Of a DNA stretch of 64,000 nucleotides, positions 12,260-23,530 are shown piece after piece. A program made the position numbers and the translations under genes. This DNA is from Coffea arabica (lineage: Eukaryota; Streptophyta; Magnoliopsida; Gentianales; Rubiaceae). The notes below the pieces were generated by a model. That model worked only from the letters and a program-made list of their open reading frames with translations. It made no database searches and was not told the origin of the DNA. The DNA is taken from contig NC_092314.1 in assembly GCF_036785885.1 (NCBI RefSeq), positions 13,847,638 through 13,911,637 of the forward strand. The letters run 5' to 3'. How positions within the stretch are numbered: position 1 is the first letter of the stretch; the number at the start of each line of letters is the position of its first letter.

Positions 12260-13448
12260 ACCCAGACTCGCAAGCTCATGATGCTACGAAAATCTCAGCA
12301 GCCAAGTCCAACTATCTGAGCTTCGTCCTCGCTAGCCCAAAATGGATTTCCCATATTGGATTTGAGTGCTCAAACTCTTCTAAAATATTGGTCTATAACA
12401 CTTCACTGTTCTGATGTGGGACAGAGTATCACACTGGTATCCTTTTATTTATTTATATATTTATATATTTTTTACTTTTTTGTATAATTTATTGGTGCTT
12501 TCTATTAAATATTATTTGTTCTTTCAAATTTGAAATGTTACTTGGTTGTTCCCTAGCATACGTCTTCGTCTGGATAGTGGATACCATACCATATTAGGTA
12601 GAAAACTTAACAGTACAGAGTCATAGATAATTGCGCATAAGAAATATACCAAGTGAGATAGAATAGAACCCAAAATTCTATTACAATCTCTATTTTCCTT
12701 TCTTATGTTTGTTTTCTAATGTTAGATTGGCGAAATGATTTTTTTCACATGTTATTCGCCTAATTCAATAATATTAGACGCTTAAAAAAATTACCACATT
12801 GATGTTGTCACACTTGTCAAATAAAAAATACTGATTTTAATTGAAAAATCTCTCTGAGGGAAAAATAGTATGACAGAGATTGGTTCAATTTGGGTTTCCA
12901 TTTAGGTGCAAAATGGACTGTCTTATGGATTTGAGATATTTCACATGCTGAATATCTAAGAACCTAAAAAACTCTCTATCCGAGATTCTATCACGATTGA
13001 ACGCATAACATATAAACAAATTTTGAATTTTAAATTTAAATTTAGATAAATTATCATGCATCCAATGGTATAAATTGAACACGTGATGGTGTATATATAG
13101 TAATAACATTGAGATGTACAGATTGCACGTTAACAAGGAAAGACTTGAAGGTCCGTTTTCAGTTTAATTTTAGATAGTAGAAAACCCTATATCTGACAAG
13201 AAGTGAGGAAAGAGCTTCAAAGTCAAAACGGGGAGTACTTAAAAGTCCTTTAAAGGGGATAGTCATCCCTAAGAAACTGCAAAGAGGACGATTCCCTACA
13301 GTACCACGTGCAACAAATTAATTCATGTTTCTTCTAATTCAGTTGAGCTTCTAAGACGACTCAACCATTTCGTTCCTTCTTTTTTATTTTTCCTTTTCAT
13401 CAGGAACCACAATTGGAAGTTGCATTCTTTTGAACTAGTGGGTGGGAA
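12260..13448. other. Intergenic stretch without supported gene
   Basis: No gene is supported. The segment 12630-12740 resembles the flanking sequence seen at 10490-10580 and 42790-42930. A GATGTGGGACAGAG motif at 12413-12426 is common in plant repeat ends but was not tied to a defined element. Confidence 0.4.
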
Positions 13449-13547
13449 TGGGCTGCAAACAAATCGAGCCGCTCGCGAGCGAGTCAAGCTCGACTCGAGC
13501 TCAAAATATTAAGCTCATTAGTTCGCGAGCCAGCTCGCGAGCTCGAG

Positions 13548-13578
<31 letters not shown>

Positions 13579-13877
13579 TTAAGTATATATATATTTTTTA
13601 TTTTTTATTTTAAGTATATATATATTTTTTATATTTTTTAATTTTAATAGTAAAATTACATATATATTCTTAATATTTTATTATTTATTAAGAAAAAAAT
13701 ATTATTTTATTTATTTTTTTAAATATAAAATAATTATTTTTTATTTTTTTCGAGCTCGAGCTTGAAATTGTCAGCTCCAGTTCCAGCTCCAGCTCGAGTT
13801 CGAGTTTAATGAAATTAAGTCAAGACTCGGCTTGATTAGGCCAAAACTCGACTCGACTCGGTTCGTTTGCAACCCTA
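13449..13877. mobile_element. GAGCTCGAG-rich non-autonomous element, copy 3 (compact form)
   Basis: The left end GGGCTGCAAACAAATCGAGC pairs with the right end GGTTCGTTTGCAACCC as terminal inverted repeats. The interior is a TA run and an AT-rich core shared with the 7366-9236 element. This compact copy shows what that element looked like before its internal insertion. There is no coding capacity. Confidence 0.65.
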
Positions 13878-13883
13878 GTGGAT

Positions 13884-14576
13884 AGGGATGGCAATGGCGG
13901 GCACCCGCCCCGTGGGGGGCTCTCGGGGCGGGGGTTGGGGCGGGGGGGGAATTTTTTCCCCCTGCTTAGAAATGGGGAGGGGCCGGGGGAGTATACCCAC
14001 GCCCCACCACCCGCAAAACAAAAAAAAAAAATATATATATATATATAATTATATATAATATGTAAGTTAATTAGTTATAAACTTATGATAATGATATTAT
14101 TAGTTAGATGTATTATATAATGTATATTAGTTTATGTAATATAATTGATATTATCAATTATATGAATAATTATACATGTTTACTAATAGAATTTATTAAT
14201 TAGCTATACTAAATTTACTAATACATTTATACTAAATTTCTAATTACACTTAATAGAATAACACTTTTTTCTCAAAAAAAAAGCACAAACACAATAATGA
14301 ATTAGTGATTGCATTTGTACTAAAAGTGAAAACTTGACTATTTTAGTTATATTTATTTCATCATATTGGATTGTATTCAAATAACTTCTGTTTGATTGTT
14401 TTTATGAGTTACAATTGTAAAATTACAATGAATAATAATTTGGTGATGTGTTGATATTTTAGTACTTGATTATTTATTAAAATTTAATTATAATAAAATT
14501 ATATAATAAAATTTTATTAACCCTGCGGGTGCCCCCGCGGGGGAAGCGGGGCAAGGCGGGGCGGGGGGAGCAGGAG
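13884..14576. mobile_element. GGGATGGCAATGG-type GC-ended element, right end incomplete
   Basis: It starts with GGGATGGCAATGGCGGGCAC and a G/C-rich arm of about 130 bp. An AT-rich middle follows, then a complementary GC-rich arm (about 14520-14575: CCCTGCGGGTGCCCCCGCGG). The expected CCATTGCCATCC terminus is missing, so the right end is truncated or rearranged. There is no ORF. Confidence 0.5.
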
Positions 14577-15156
14577 GCATAGTGTGTGTAATGGTACTTA
14601 GTGGGATAGTGTGTGCATATTTAAAAAAAAAAAAGCAAATAATAAAAAAGATATAGAATAAAAAATTAGTTGGAGAGATTTTTGTTGGTGATGCAATGTT
14701 AATTAGTGGATTAGTTAATCAGTTTATCGAGAAGCATAGTGATAGTAATGTAATGGTACTTATATAGTGATTGATAGCAATGTAATGGTAGTTATATAGG
14801 AGTAGGAGGTTTTCCAAATAAGATGTAAATATTTGAAGGATATTTTTGAAAGGGTAAATGGTAACGCTTTTTGTTAACACCTAATCCCTACTCAAGCTTT
14901 ATTATATAGTAAGATGTTCGAAATCGCATGTAAAATCACTAATATTTCTATCAATTAGCAGATCAAACTGTTGGTGATCATGCATAATTAGAAAATAAAA
15001 CTTATTACTTTTCTTTCCAATACCAATTAGGACCCCTTGACCCTATGAAAACGATGTCCATCAAGGGGGAAATATATATAATGTTCAAAATGAATGCAAA
15101 GAGAATGTAAAAACTTATTCAAATAGAGTAACATATTATAATTATGACAATTTCAT
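14577..15156. other. Intergenic, downstream of the cysteine-rich peptide gene
   Basis: No gene is supported. A short imperfect repeat (GTAATGGTACTTA, GCAATGTAATGGTA) occurs at 14588-14795. The part next to the peptide gene (14950-15156) is its probable 3' flank and resembles about 10630-10860. Confidence 0.45.
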
Positions 15157-16031
15157 CTAACACTGTATTTTGCATGTGCAAGAGTAAGGATCAGGATCAC
15201 AATGACAATCAAAATAGGGTGTTCCAAGCGGGTCATTTCTTATGAACGCATCGCGGCAGTCATCTGCACCTCCACAAACATGGTCAAGCTTCAAGTGATC
15301 CCAACAATAGTGTGGTGGGGGGTCACCTAAAAGATTGGAACCACTGAATTATACCAAGTATAGGAAAAATATAATGGTAAGAATATGAAGATTTCTTTTT
15401 AAAAAATTATGAAAATTAAAAGGATAGACCCATAACAAAATCTTAACATTTTCCTCACCTTACAAATTTCAGTGACTTACTAGTATAAAATTCTAACAGC
15501 AAAAACATTCGGCCAACTTTTATCATCACAGAATAGAAGAATCCAAATATAAATTATTTGGTTTTCCGGAGGGATTTTACAGGTCCAAAAGAAACCCTTA
15601 CTTGTTTGATTCAATTCAGTCAAAATCACCTTCTATTCTTGGTATAATATGTAGTGAAATACCTATGAATAAATAAACTTCATGTATCAAACAAACTATA
15701 TATTCCCCTTTTGGATGTGTAATTGATGAAGACAAGATAAGGTTTTATTTCTTCTTTGGAAAAAAAAAATGCCTCTAAAACTTCACACAAAGGTATGCTG
15801 TTCTAATCAGGATAAGATCCAATTAAGGGTTGATTATGATAGAGCATATCAGTATTGACCTGCATTAATTTGACATGTTTAAACTAAAGGCCGAAATTTT
15901 GAGGATTAGATAACAAAGTAAAAAATTTTACTTAGAGATTTTATATACGTACCTTCACTGGCAGGAGTTGCTGGGCTAAAGAAAATTAAGAGACAAAGCA
16001 TCAGAAGGGTCATAGAGTTCTTCATTGTCAT
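15157..16031 (-). CDS. Small secreted cysteine-rich peptide (defensin-like/SCR-like)
   Basis: A two-exon gene, complement(join(15157..15326, 15953..16031)), encodes 82 residues. Exon 1 gives MTMKNSM followed by a hydrophobic core (LLMLCLLIFF) and SPATPASE, a clear signal peptide. It ends in phase 1 at G|GTACGT, and exon 2 begins after a TTTTAG acceptor. The 626-bp intron at the signal/mature boundary is typical of plant cysteine-rich peptide genes. The mature part, about 56 residues, has eight cysteines (34, 44, 50, 67, 69, 76, 78, 82), with spacing C-x9-C-x5-C-x16-C-x-C-x6-C-x-C-x3-C, and ends at the last cysteine before TAG. The two C-x-C pairs recall defensin-like peptides, but the C-x3-C helix signature is absent, so the exact family is open. 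A TATA box lies 52-59 bp upstream. It is likely secreted to the apoplast; function unknown. Confidence 0.75.
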
Positions 16032-16082
16032 TCCGTTTCTTGTAATACTTTGGGGTGGATTATCGTGCTAATGTTGCAAAAA

Positions 16083-16090
16083 CTATATAG
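16083..16090 (-). promoter_or_regulatory. TATA box of the cysteine-rich peptide gene
   Basis: CTATATAG on the minus strand lies 52-59 bp before the ATG, so transcription would begin close to the AACATTAGCAC segment about 30 bp downstream. The sequence upstream (ATTCATTC...GGTATTAATGAA) recurs at 19.8, 20.0 and 39.8 kb. Confidence 0.5.
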
Positions 16091-16210
16091 ACTCATTCAT
16101 TCTGTTAAGGATTGATTGGTATTAATGAATAAAAGGCAGAAAAAGGTAAGTAAATATATTTGACAACTATTCTAATGAATGCTCATTAATATATTTAATA
16201 TTCACCTAAA
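16086..16210. repeat. Peptide-promoter repeat, copy R1
   Basis: Contains ACTCATTCATTCTG, GATTGATTGGTATTAATGAA and GGTAAGTAAATATATTTGACAACTATT. The same series recurs at 19791, 19978 and 39802. Confidence 0.6.
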
Positions 16211-16361
16211 CTGTCCCATATATATATATATATACTAATAATTATTGTCCTCTTTTGCATTTATATTCTTTCTTTATTTAATTTTGTCTATCCTCCCTTG
16301 TATTTATTTAATTTTTAAATTAATTTCATATTTTAAAAAATATAATGCCTAAAATATATCT

Positions 16362-16363
16362 TA

Positions 16364-16421
<58 letters not shown>

Positions 16422-16530
16422 ATATATATAGACACACACACACACATACATATATACACATACATACATACATACATATATGTATATGTATCTATGTATA
16501 TATACATATACATATACATACATACACACA
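16362..16530. repeat. TA/TG/CA microsatellite
   Basis: Runs of (TA), (TG), (CA) and (CATA) units. The apparent reading frames on both strands are repeat translations only. Confidence 0.9.
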
Positions 16531-16533
16531 CGT

Positions 16534-16625
16534 CCGAAAAGTTAATGTTTACAAGAATATCTACTTCCCATCTGTTCTAAAAGTTAATGTTTACAAGAAT
16601 ATTTACTTTCCATCTGTTCTAACTT
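16534..16625. repeat. Two-copy tandem repeat, about 42 bp
   Basis: The unit (A)AAGTTAATGTTTACAAGAATAT...TTCCATCTGTTCTA is present twice. The motif returns a third time in part (CCGAAAAGCTAATGTTTA, about 16650-16668). Confidence 0.7.
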
Positions 16626-16689
16626 TTTCGGACTTCAAAGTGTTTTAAATCCGAAAAGCTAATGTTTATTTTCTAGCTGTCGCTATCTT

Positions 16690-17604
16690 TATGTGTTCAG
16701 ATTAGCCATTCCTTCTAGCCTGATGAGTGCTTATAGATCCCCATCTTCATAATTGGCATTGCTAACGTCAATTAGTGCTTTTGGGAGAACATCTTCTTTC
16801 CACTGCCTATATTCCCCGTGGTAGAAGTCGAATAACTCTAGAAATCTTGTATTGAATTCAAATTCAACTTCTGCTAGTGTCAAAGGGCTGTTCAAATATA
16901 TTTTCTGGATTTTATTTTCTGAAAACTACCACAAACCTTCATTCCTTTTTGCTATTTTGAAGTGTTTATATGCTAATGTCTTCATCCATTTGTGACGGAT
17001 TTGCTTGAGCATAGTTTTATTGCATAACTCTATATCTGTATATGTTACTGTTTTTGCTGAAACTTCATCGCACTACTTCCAGTGACCCATATTCTATGAA
17101 TACTCGGTTTCAGTTCAGTTATTGTCCATTTTGGTGGAGCGGACTTTATTCTGCCTCGGCTCAATGGCTTCCAATCTTTACTGCTTTACCCAGTGCTAAT
17201 CCCAAATGTATACCGAGTCCTTGGGTTTGTTCTAGAACATTGATAATAATTCGGCTCAATAATCCATGATCCAATAAAATTTGTGGTGTAGGTTCTAGAT
17301 CCAATTCTGCTACTTTGAGTTTCATTGGCTGATAAATGGAAAAATTCAAGCTGACTGTGTATATGAAATAAGTAAGCTGACAACTACATGTGTTAGTGTC
17401 TACTCTAGGTTTGGTACAAGTGGGTTGACAAACTTTTGTAGAGTCTCTTTGGAAATTAAAAGTAATCCCAATACCTTTTGATGAAAGATGTTGGGTGGCT
17501 ATTTTTCTAAGGTAAAGTTGGATAAGTTGATATTTCTTGAAAAAGGAGGCTTCAGATTTTTCTAAAATTAAGCTTCTAATATGTAAAGGGAAATCTGCTA
17601 ACAT
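16690..17604 (-). pseudogene. Decayed retroelement/pararetrovirus-like protein remnant (unassigned)
   Basis: The minus strand holds an open frame of 147 codons (17161-17604), and related-looking coding sequence continues with stops to about 16690 (for example KEDVLPKALIDVSNANYEDGD). A cysteine cluster of the form C-x3-C-x10-C-x-C is followed by a LDLEPTP-like motif. I associate this style of sequence with movement-protein-like ORFs of endogenous pararetroviral or retroelement origin in plant genomes, but this is from memory and weak. It is clearly not intact. It could instead be another transposon-encoded protein. Confidence 0.3.
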
Positions 17605-19092
17605 ATGGGTAGTCCTAGCTAGTGCATTTAAAAAAAAATTCTGGTTAGCTATTCATCGAAAGATATCCTTTAACATTCTTAAATTTTGATGATGTAACAG
17701 GTATATAAATTTTTTATACTACACTTTATATGAAAGATCGCAGATTTTTTTTCCAAAGGGGATAGTCTTTTTATGGTCACATAATAATGTGGATAGTTTT
17801 TTTATGACATACTTCATTTCCTGTGTTGTAATTTAAGCACGTGGGAACATATCTCGAGGTCTCTTGCATTGGGCTTTTACGTATATTTCAAATGTCATAT
17901 TTTTCATAAAAAAAGATTTATTATCATTCTTACCATCAATTTAAATTTTCTCTTTAAGTTGTGAAATTTTATGTGTTATTACATAATTATTCTAACCTTC
18001 GATGGATATTAACTTAATCAATATCTCTTTGTCTCAAAAATAAAAATCAAAAGAAAAACTTAATTTACCGTGATTTTAATATGGTTGGGATGTTTAAGAA
18101 AGGAGACTAGTTAACTTTCATAGAATAGCCATTAATTAGAGATGCAAACTGAGAAAATAAGAAAAACAGCAAACATTAGATGAATTCCCATTAGTAGAAG
18201 TAATAGGTGGTGGGTTTATTTATTTATTTTGGATAAGTGCATTTGAGTTGTGTGTATTTAGAGTATTTTTGAGGGTGTTTTTGAAGTGTGTTATTGTGGA
18301 TTCCAAATATAAAAATTAATTTTTAAAAAAAATATTAATCCAAACTGAGAAATAGTTATCATAAAAACACACAACAAAGAATCATATTCAATGTCCATGT
18401 AGTTGATTGAAAATTTTTGTATAGGTGGATAAATAATTTTGAACTGCCTTCCATAAGTTTGATAGATATATTAGTTCAAGATCTACACTCAATATATATA
18501 TATACACACACACACCTACACATACACACACACACATATATATGTATGTATATAATACAAATTTTATATATAACTTGTGATAATATTACATATATCAAGG
18601 GCATATAATAAATTGAAATATAGTTCAATTATCTTAGCTTATGTTGTCTTATATCCTATATACTCCTATATGTATAGCATATTTATTTTTATGATATCAA
18701 AAATTTTCGTCACTTTTTAAATCGCCTCTTTTTTGCACACAATTAAGGGAAAATGGTTTAAACTTATTCAAAATTTATCTGTTAATTCTTAATTAAGAAT
18801 TTTAAAAGTATTAGCAACTACTCCTATTAACATGTAACTACTAATATCATTTTTTGTTTTAACAATTTTAACCTCATACCTAACTATACTAGGAGGGAGA
18901 AAATATATGTCTCATGCCACTCTTGATTTATCAAAATTACCCTAATATCGACAAATGCGGTGACTATAAATTAGAGTAAATTTATAACTTAAGAGTACAA
19001 GTTTTTTTATCAAGTAAAGTTTCCTATGTGGCGTTAAAATAGTTTATATATGTGTATATATATATTTATGTATATATGTATGTACATAAATG

Positions 19093-19148
<56 letters not shown>

Positions 19149-19283
19149 TATGTATATACATAGATAAATACATATATATATGTGCAAATATATGTACATT
19201 TATGTGTACATATATGCATATATATACATATATATATGTATATATATCTCTGTGTGTGTGTATGTATATATATACATATATAA
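17605..19283. other. AT-rich intergenic with microsatellites
   Basis: No gene is supported. It contains TA/CA microsatellites at 18496-18550 and 19040-19280. The latter includes an uninterrupted TA run of about 40 bp (19105-19145). Confidence 0.6.
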
Positions 19284-19741
19284 TCTTAAAAAGAAGATTG
19301 ACTCCATGATTCTATATATTTTGTTATATATTGCCAGAAATAAAAGAAAGAAAATACGTTTAGAAATACTTGAGCAATTATTTCGGTTAATTCATACTAT
19401 AATTTAATGTGAGTGATTCTTTTATTATTTTTTTCGTAGATATAGTCCGTATAGCTTATTGGTTCTTTTTCGCTAGATATTTTATTCCATTTGAGTGTAT
19501 AAAATGTCTAGTTAATAAATAAAATAGAATGTTACAAATATATGCATACATGCATATATATGTATATATATTTATATACACACACAAAAAAACACATATA
19601 TATACGTGCACATATATACATATACATATGTGTGTGTGTATGTATATATATGTTTGTCCATATGTTTATCTGTGTATATCTATGTGTGTGTTTGTGTGTT
19701 TATGTATTATAATGAACATATGTGCATGTGTGTGTATACAC

Positions 19742-19787
<46 letters not shown>

Positions 19788-20685
19788 ATAGAAAGTGCAG
19801 AGATTCATTCATTTTGTTAAGTATTGATTGGTATTAATGAATACAAGCACAAAACAGTAAGTACATATATTTCACAACTATTTTAATGAATGCTCCCACG
19901 ATATAATCTTGATACGTTTAATTACTACTTGTATGTGTATGTATATATATATATATATGTATGTATGTATGTATATAGAAAGTGTAGAGATTCATTCATT
20001 GGATTAAGCATTGATTGGTATTAATCAATACAAGCACAAAAAGGTAAGTAAATATATTTCACAACTATTTTAATGAATGCTCACACAATATAATCTTGAT
20101 ACATTTAATTACTGGCATTATATACTCTTGAAAAGAAGATTGACTCTATGATTCTACATATTTCATTATATATTGCCTAAAATAAAAATGAGAGATGATA
20201 CATTTGGAAACATTTGTGCAATTATTCCGGTTAATTCATACTTTGACTTAATGAGAGTGGTTCTTTTATTTATTTATTTTGTCTGCAGATAAAGTTTGTA
20301 TAGGTTACTGGTTCTTTTTCATTAAATATTTTATTCCTTTTGTGCGTATAAAATGTCTAGTTGATAAATAAAATAGAATCTTACACATACACACACACAC
20401 ATATGTGTATATATTTATATACACACTCACAAATAAATATATATGTGTGTGTAAGTATGTATATGTGTATATATATGTGTGTGTGCGCGCACGCATGTAT
20501 ATATATATATATATATATAAATATATATATGCCCACACAGATATACATAGGTATGTATATATATAAATATATAGATATATGTGTGCATGCATAAACATAT
20601 ATACATACATATATAAACATAAATATATTATATATATATGTAATATATATACATGTGTGTGTTATATATACATAGATGTATAGAT

Positions 20686-20761
<76 letters not shown>

Positions 20762-20873
20762 CACATATACAGAGGTATGTATAGATATAAATATATGTGT
20801 GTGTGTGCATAAACATATACATACATATAAACATACATATGTATCTATATGTCTACATAGACATATGCATATA
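19284..20873. repeat. Tandem peptide-promoter repeats interleaved with microsatellites
   Basis: Repeated blocks R2 (19284-19540, second half of the unit), R3 (19791-19930, first half) and R4 (19978-20390, full unit) share AGATTCATTCATT, TTGATTGGTATTAAT, TAATCTTGATAC, AAGAAGATTGACT and TAAAATGTCTAGTT. They are separated by TA/TG/CA/CATA microsatellites (19540-19790, 19935-19975, 20385-20873). R5 at 39802-40210 is the same unit on the far side of the large retrotransposon. No coding exon of the peptide gene accompanies R2-R5. Confidence 0.65.
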
Positions 20874-21306
20874 TGTAAACACCAAAATTTTATTTTTTAT
20901 TTTTATTTTTATTTCATTTTTATTCCAATTTTTTCACTCATTTTTAGTTTATGTTTATTTTATTTAAATTAGTTACATTCATTTTATTTTAGTTATTTTT
21001 TGTTTATTTATTACTTTTTCTAAAAAAAAGGAAGAGAAGAAAATCACTTCAAATCATATTTTTAGAAAAATAAAAAAGAAAAGAAAAGAAAAGAAAGAAA
21101 AAACCAAAAAATCAAAATCGGTTTTGTAAAAAAAAAAAAAAAAAAAAAAAGGAAGAGCTGCACACGTGCATCATCCTCTTGCTCCTCGTAAAAGCCAAGA
21201 ACAAGGAATGAGTACAGAATTTGCAGCAGCATTTTTTGGCCCATTTCCACTCATTTTTCTTGCCTTTTCTTTTCCCCGAACCTTTGGCCACCTAGCCTTA
21301 ATCCAA
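20874..21306 (+). repeat. 5' LTR remnant of the Tat element
   Basis: Aligns with the first 400 bp or so of the 3' LTR (37691-38094): ACACCAAAATTTTATT, TTTAGTTTATGTTTATTTTAT, GGAAGAG, CTTAATCCAA. Homology stops at about 21306 and gag-like coding follows at once. About 1.6 kb of LTR, the primer-binding site and the leader have therefore been deleted. Confidence 0.75.
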
Positions 21307-21308
21307 TT

Positions 21309-23530
21309 AAGTGAGATGCTAAACAGATTCAATGAACTAAGTGCAGAAATGGCAACACAGAGGCACATAATTGATCAATTGGTCTCGAACAACACTGGCG
21401 GTGTCCAAAACAACCATGTACTTGTCGAAGATAACCAACATGAGCTAGAAAACCCACCACCTCACATGTCACGCCATCAAACTATGTTCATTCCGCCTTT
21501 CACAAGTCCACTTGAAGGTTCTTTCACTTATCACATCCCCAGTTTATCACATACATACCCAAGCAATATTTTCGTCAACCCGATTAGCCACCAGATTCTC
21601 CAAAATTATTCACAAATCAACATGAACATTCCATCTAACCCTCAAGCATCACCCTGCCACAGAGCCATTCATGTTGGACACCACTTTTTGCACGAAGGTC
21701 AAAACAGATGAACTCTTTGTCCCGATCGACAAAAATCTGCTAAAGAGATTGGACCGATTTGATGAATTCATGAAAAAGAGCCAATGATTGAACAAACATG
21801 GAGGCTTAGATTACGAAAAACTCTGTCTTTTCCCGGATATGCAATTGCTTATGGGTTTCAAAACTCCTAAATTTAGCAAGTATGATGGTATGGAAAATTC
21901 GAAGACGCATCTCCGAATATTTGCAAACATGCTAGAAAAGTCAGTAGATGATGAGAACTTGCTTGTGCGTCTATTCCCTGAAAGTTTGAAGGGTGACGCT
22001 ATGGATTGGTACTCTAATCTAAAGGCAGAAGAAATGAAAACTTGGTTGGATTTATTTACGGCTTTTTTAAGGCAATATGAATACAATTACAAGCTTGCGC
22101 CAACAAGGACAACACTTGAAGGGACTAAGAGGAAACCATCAAAAGATCATAAGACCTATGCTAAGCATTGGAGGAAGTTGGCTACCAAAGTAGAATCTCC
22201 TATGATCGAGGAGGAAATTATCCGAACATCCATTAAAACTCATGACCCACCATACTTTGAGGAGATTTTCCATATGACTAGGTGCTCATTCGTAACTATT
22301 GTCAACAAGTTGGAAAAATTTTATGAGTTCGTCAGGGTAGAAAAAATAGTTAACGTGTCCACATTGAAAATACAATTAGAAGCCTTGCAAGGTCAGAATA
22401 ACAATGGAAAGAAGCCCCAATTCAAGAAGAAGGATGGAGAAACCACTTTTGTATGGGATTAACGCCCCTCAGTTAGATCTAGATTTCAAAATCGCCCCAC
22501 CTACTCATCTTCCTACCTATATTACCCAAACTCTCATCCTGTCTACCACACTACCGTCAACCACTCTTACCCCTAATCCAACTACACAAATGTACCTGCA
22601 CCACTCTTTCAAATTTCTCAACCAAAATTGCAATTGAAAATGCAATTAGAAGCCTTGCAAGGTCAGAATAATAGTGGAAAGAAGCCCAAATTCAAGAAGA
22701 AGGAAGGAGAAACCGCTTTTGTATGGGATTAATGCCCCTCAATTAGACCTAGATTTCAAAATCGCCCCACCTACTCATCTCCCTACCCGTATTACCCAAA
22801 CTCTCGTCCTGTCTACCACGTTACCGTTAACCACTCTCGTCCCTAATCCAACTACACAAATGTACCAACACCACTCTTTCAAATTTCTCAACCAAAATTG
22901 CAATTGAAAATGCAATTAGAAGCCTTGCAAGGTCAAAATAACAGTGAAAAGAAGCCCCAATTCAAGAAGAAGGAAGGAGAAACTGCTTTTGTATGGGACT
23001 AACGCCCCTCAATTAGATCTAGATTTCAAAATCGCCCTACCTACTCATCTCCCTACCCGTATTACCCAAACTCTCGTCCTGTCTACCACACTATCATCAA
23101 CCACTCTCACCCCTAATCCAACTACACAAATATACCCACACCACTCTTTCAAATTTCTTGACCAAACTTGCAAACTCGATCCCGACTCCCGTATAACCTA
23201 AGACCCATTTCACCAAATAACCAAATTTACAACTATACTCAAACCAGTGAAACCTCAAACCATAATCAATATCGAACTTTTACCAATTTGGGTCGACCTC
23301 TTGATCAATTATACAAGCAACTTAAGACTGCTGGTAAGATTGGCATGGTACCCCCTAAAACCTATCTTAAGGGTGTCCCTGTTAACTATGATTTCCAAGT
23401 CATCTGCACCTATCATTTTGGGAGTCCCGGTCATTCTACTGTCAATCGTTGGGCATTAAAGTATAAGATTCAAGACATGATTAAAGTTGGAGACATAGTT
23501 TTGAGGAGAAGACGTGAGTCAGACTAAACA
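21309..23530 (+). pseudogene. Tat gag (capsid/retrotransposon gag) remnant
   Basis: The N-terminal part (21309-21711: LNRFNELSAEMATQRHIIDQ) is followed, after stops and a frame change, by a retrotransposon-gag domain at 21788-22462 with KYDGMENSKTHLRIF, LVRLFPESLKGDAMDWY and AFLRQYEYNYKLA. A Pro/Tyr-rich linker is triplicated (22367-23175). Then comes GRPLDQLYKQLKTAGKIGM and a knuckle-like CTYHFGSPGHST that lacks its last cysteine (23168-23527). In-frame TAA stops replace likely CAA codons in each linker copy. Confidence 0.8.
22367..23175. repeat. Three tandem 270-bp units inside gag
   Basis: Each unit starts AAAATRCAATTAGAAGCCTT (22367, 22637, 22907), giving a period of 270 bp or 90 codons in frame. 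The third copy degenerates at its end. All three carry the same two TAA stops (after VWD and in YP*SNYTN), so those stops arose before the triplication or were spread by conversion. Confidence 0.9.

Noticed and set aside
16326..20972. Open frames rich in Tyr/Ile/His/Cys/Val
   Set aside because: They are translations of TA/TG/CA microsatellites.
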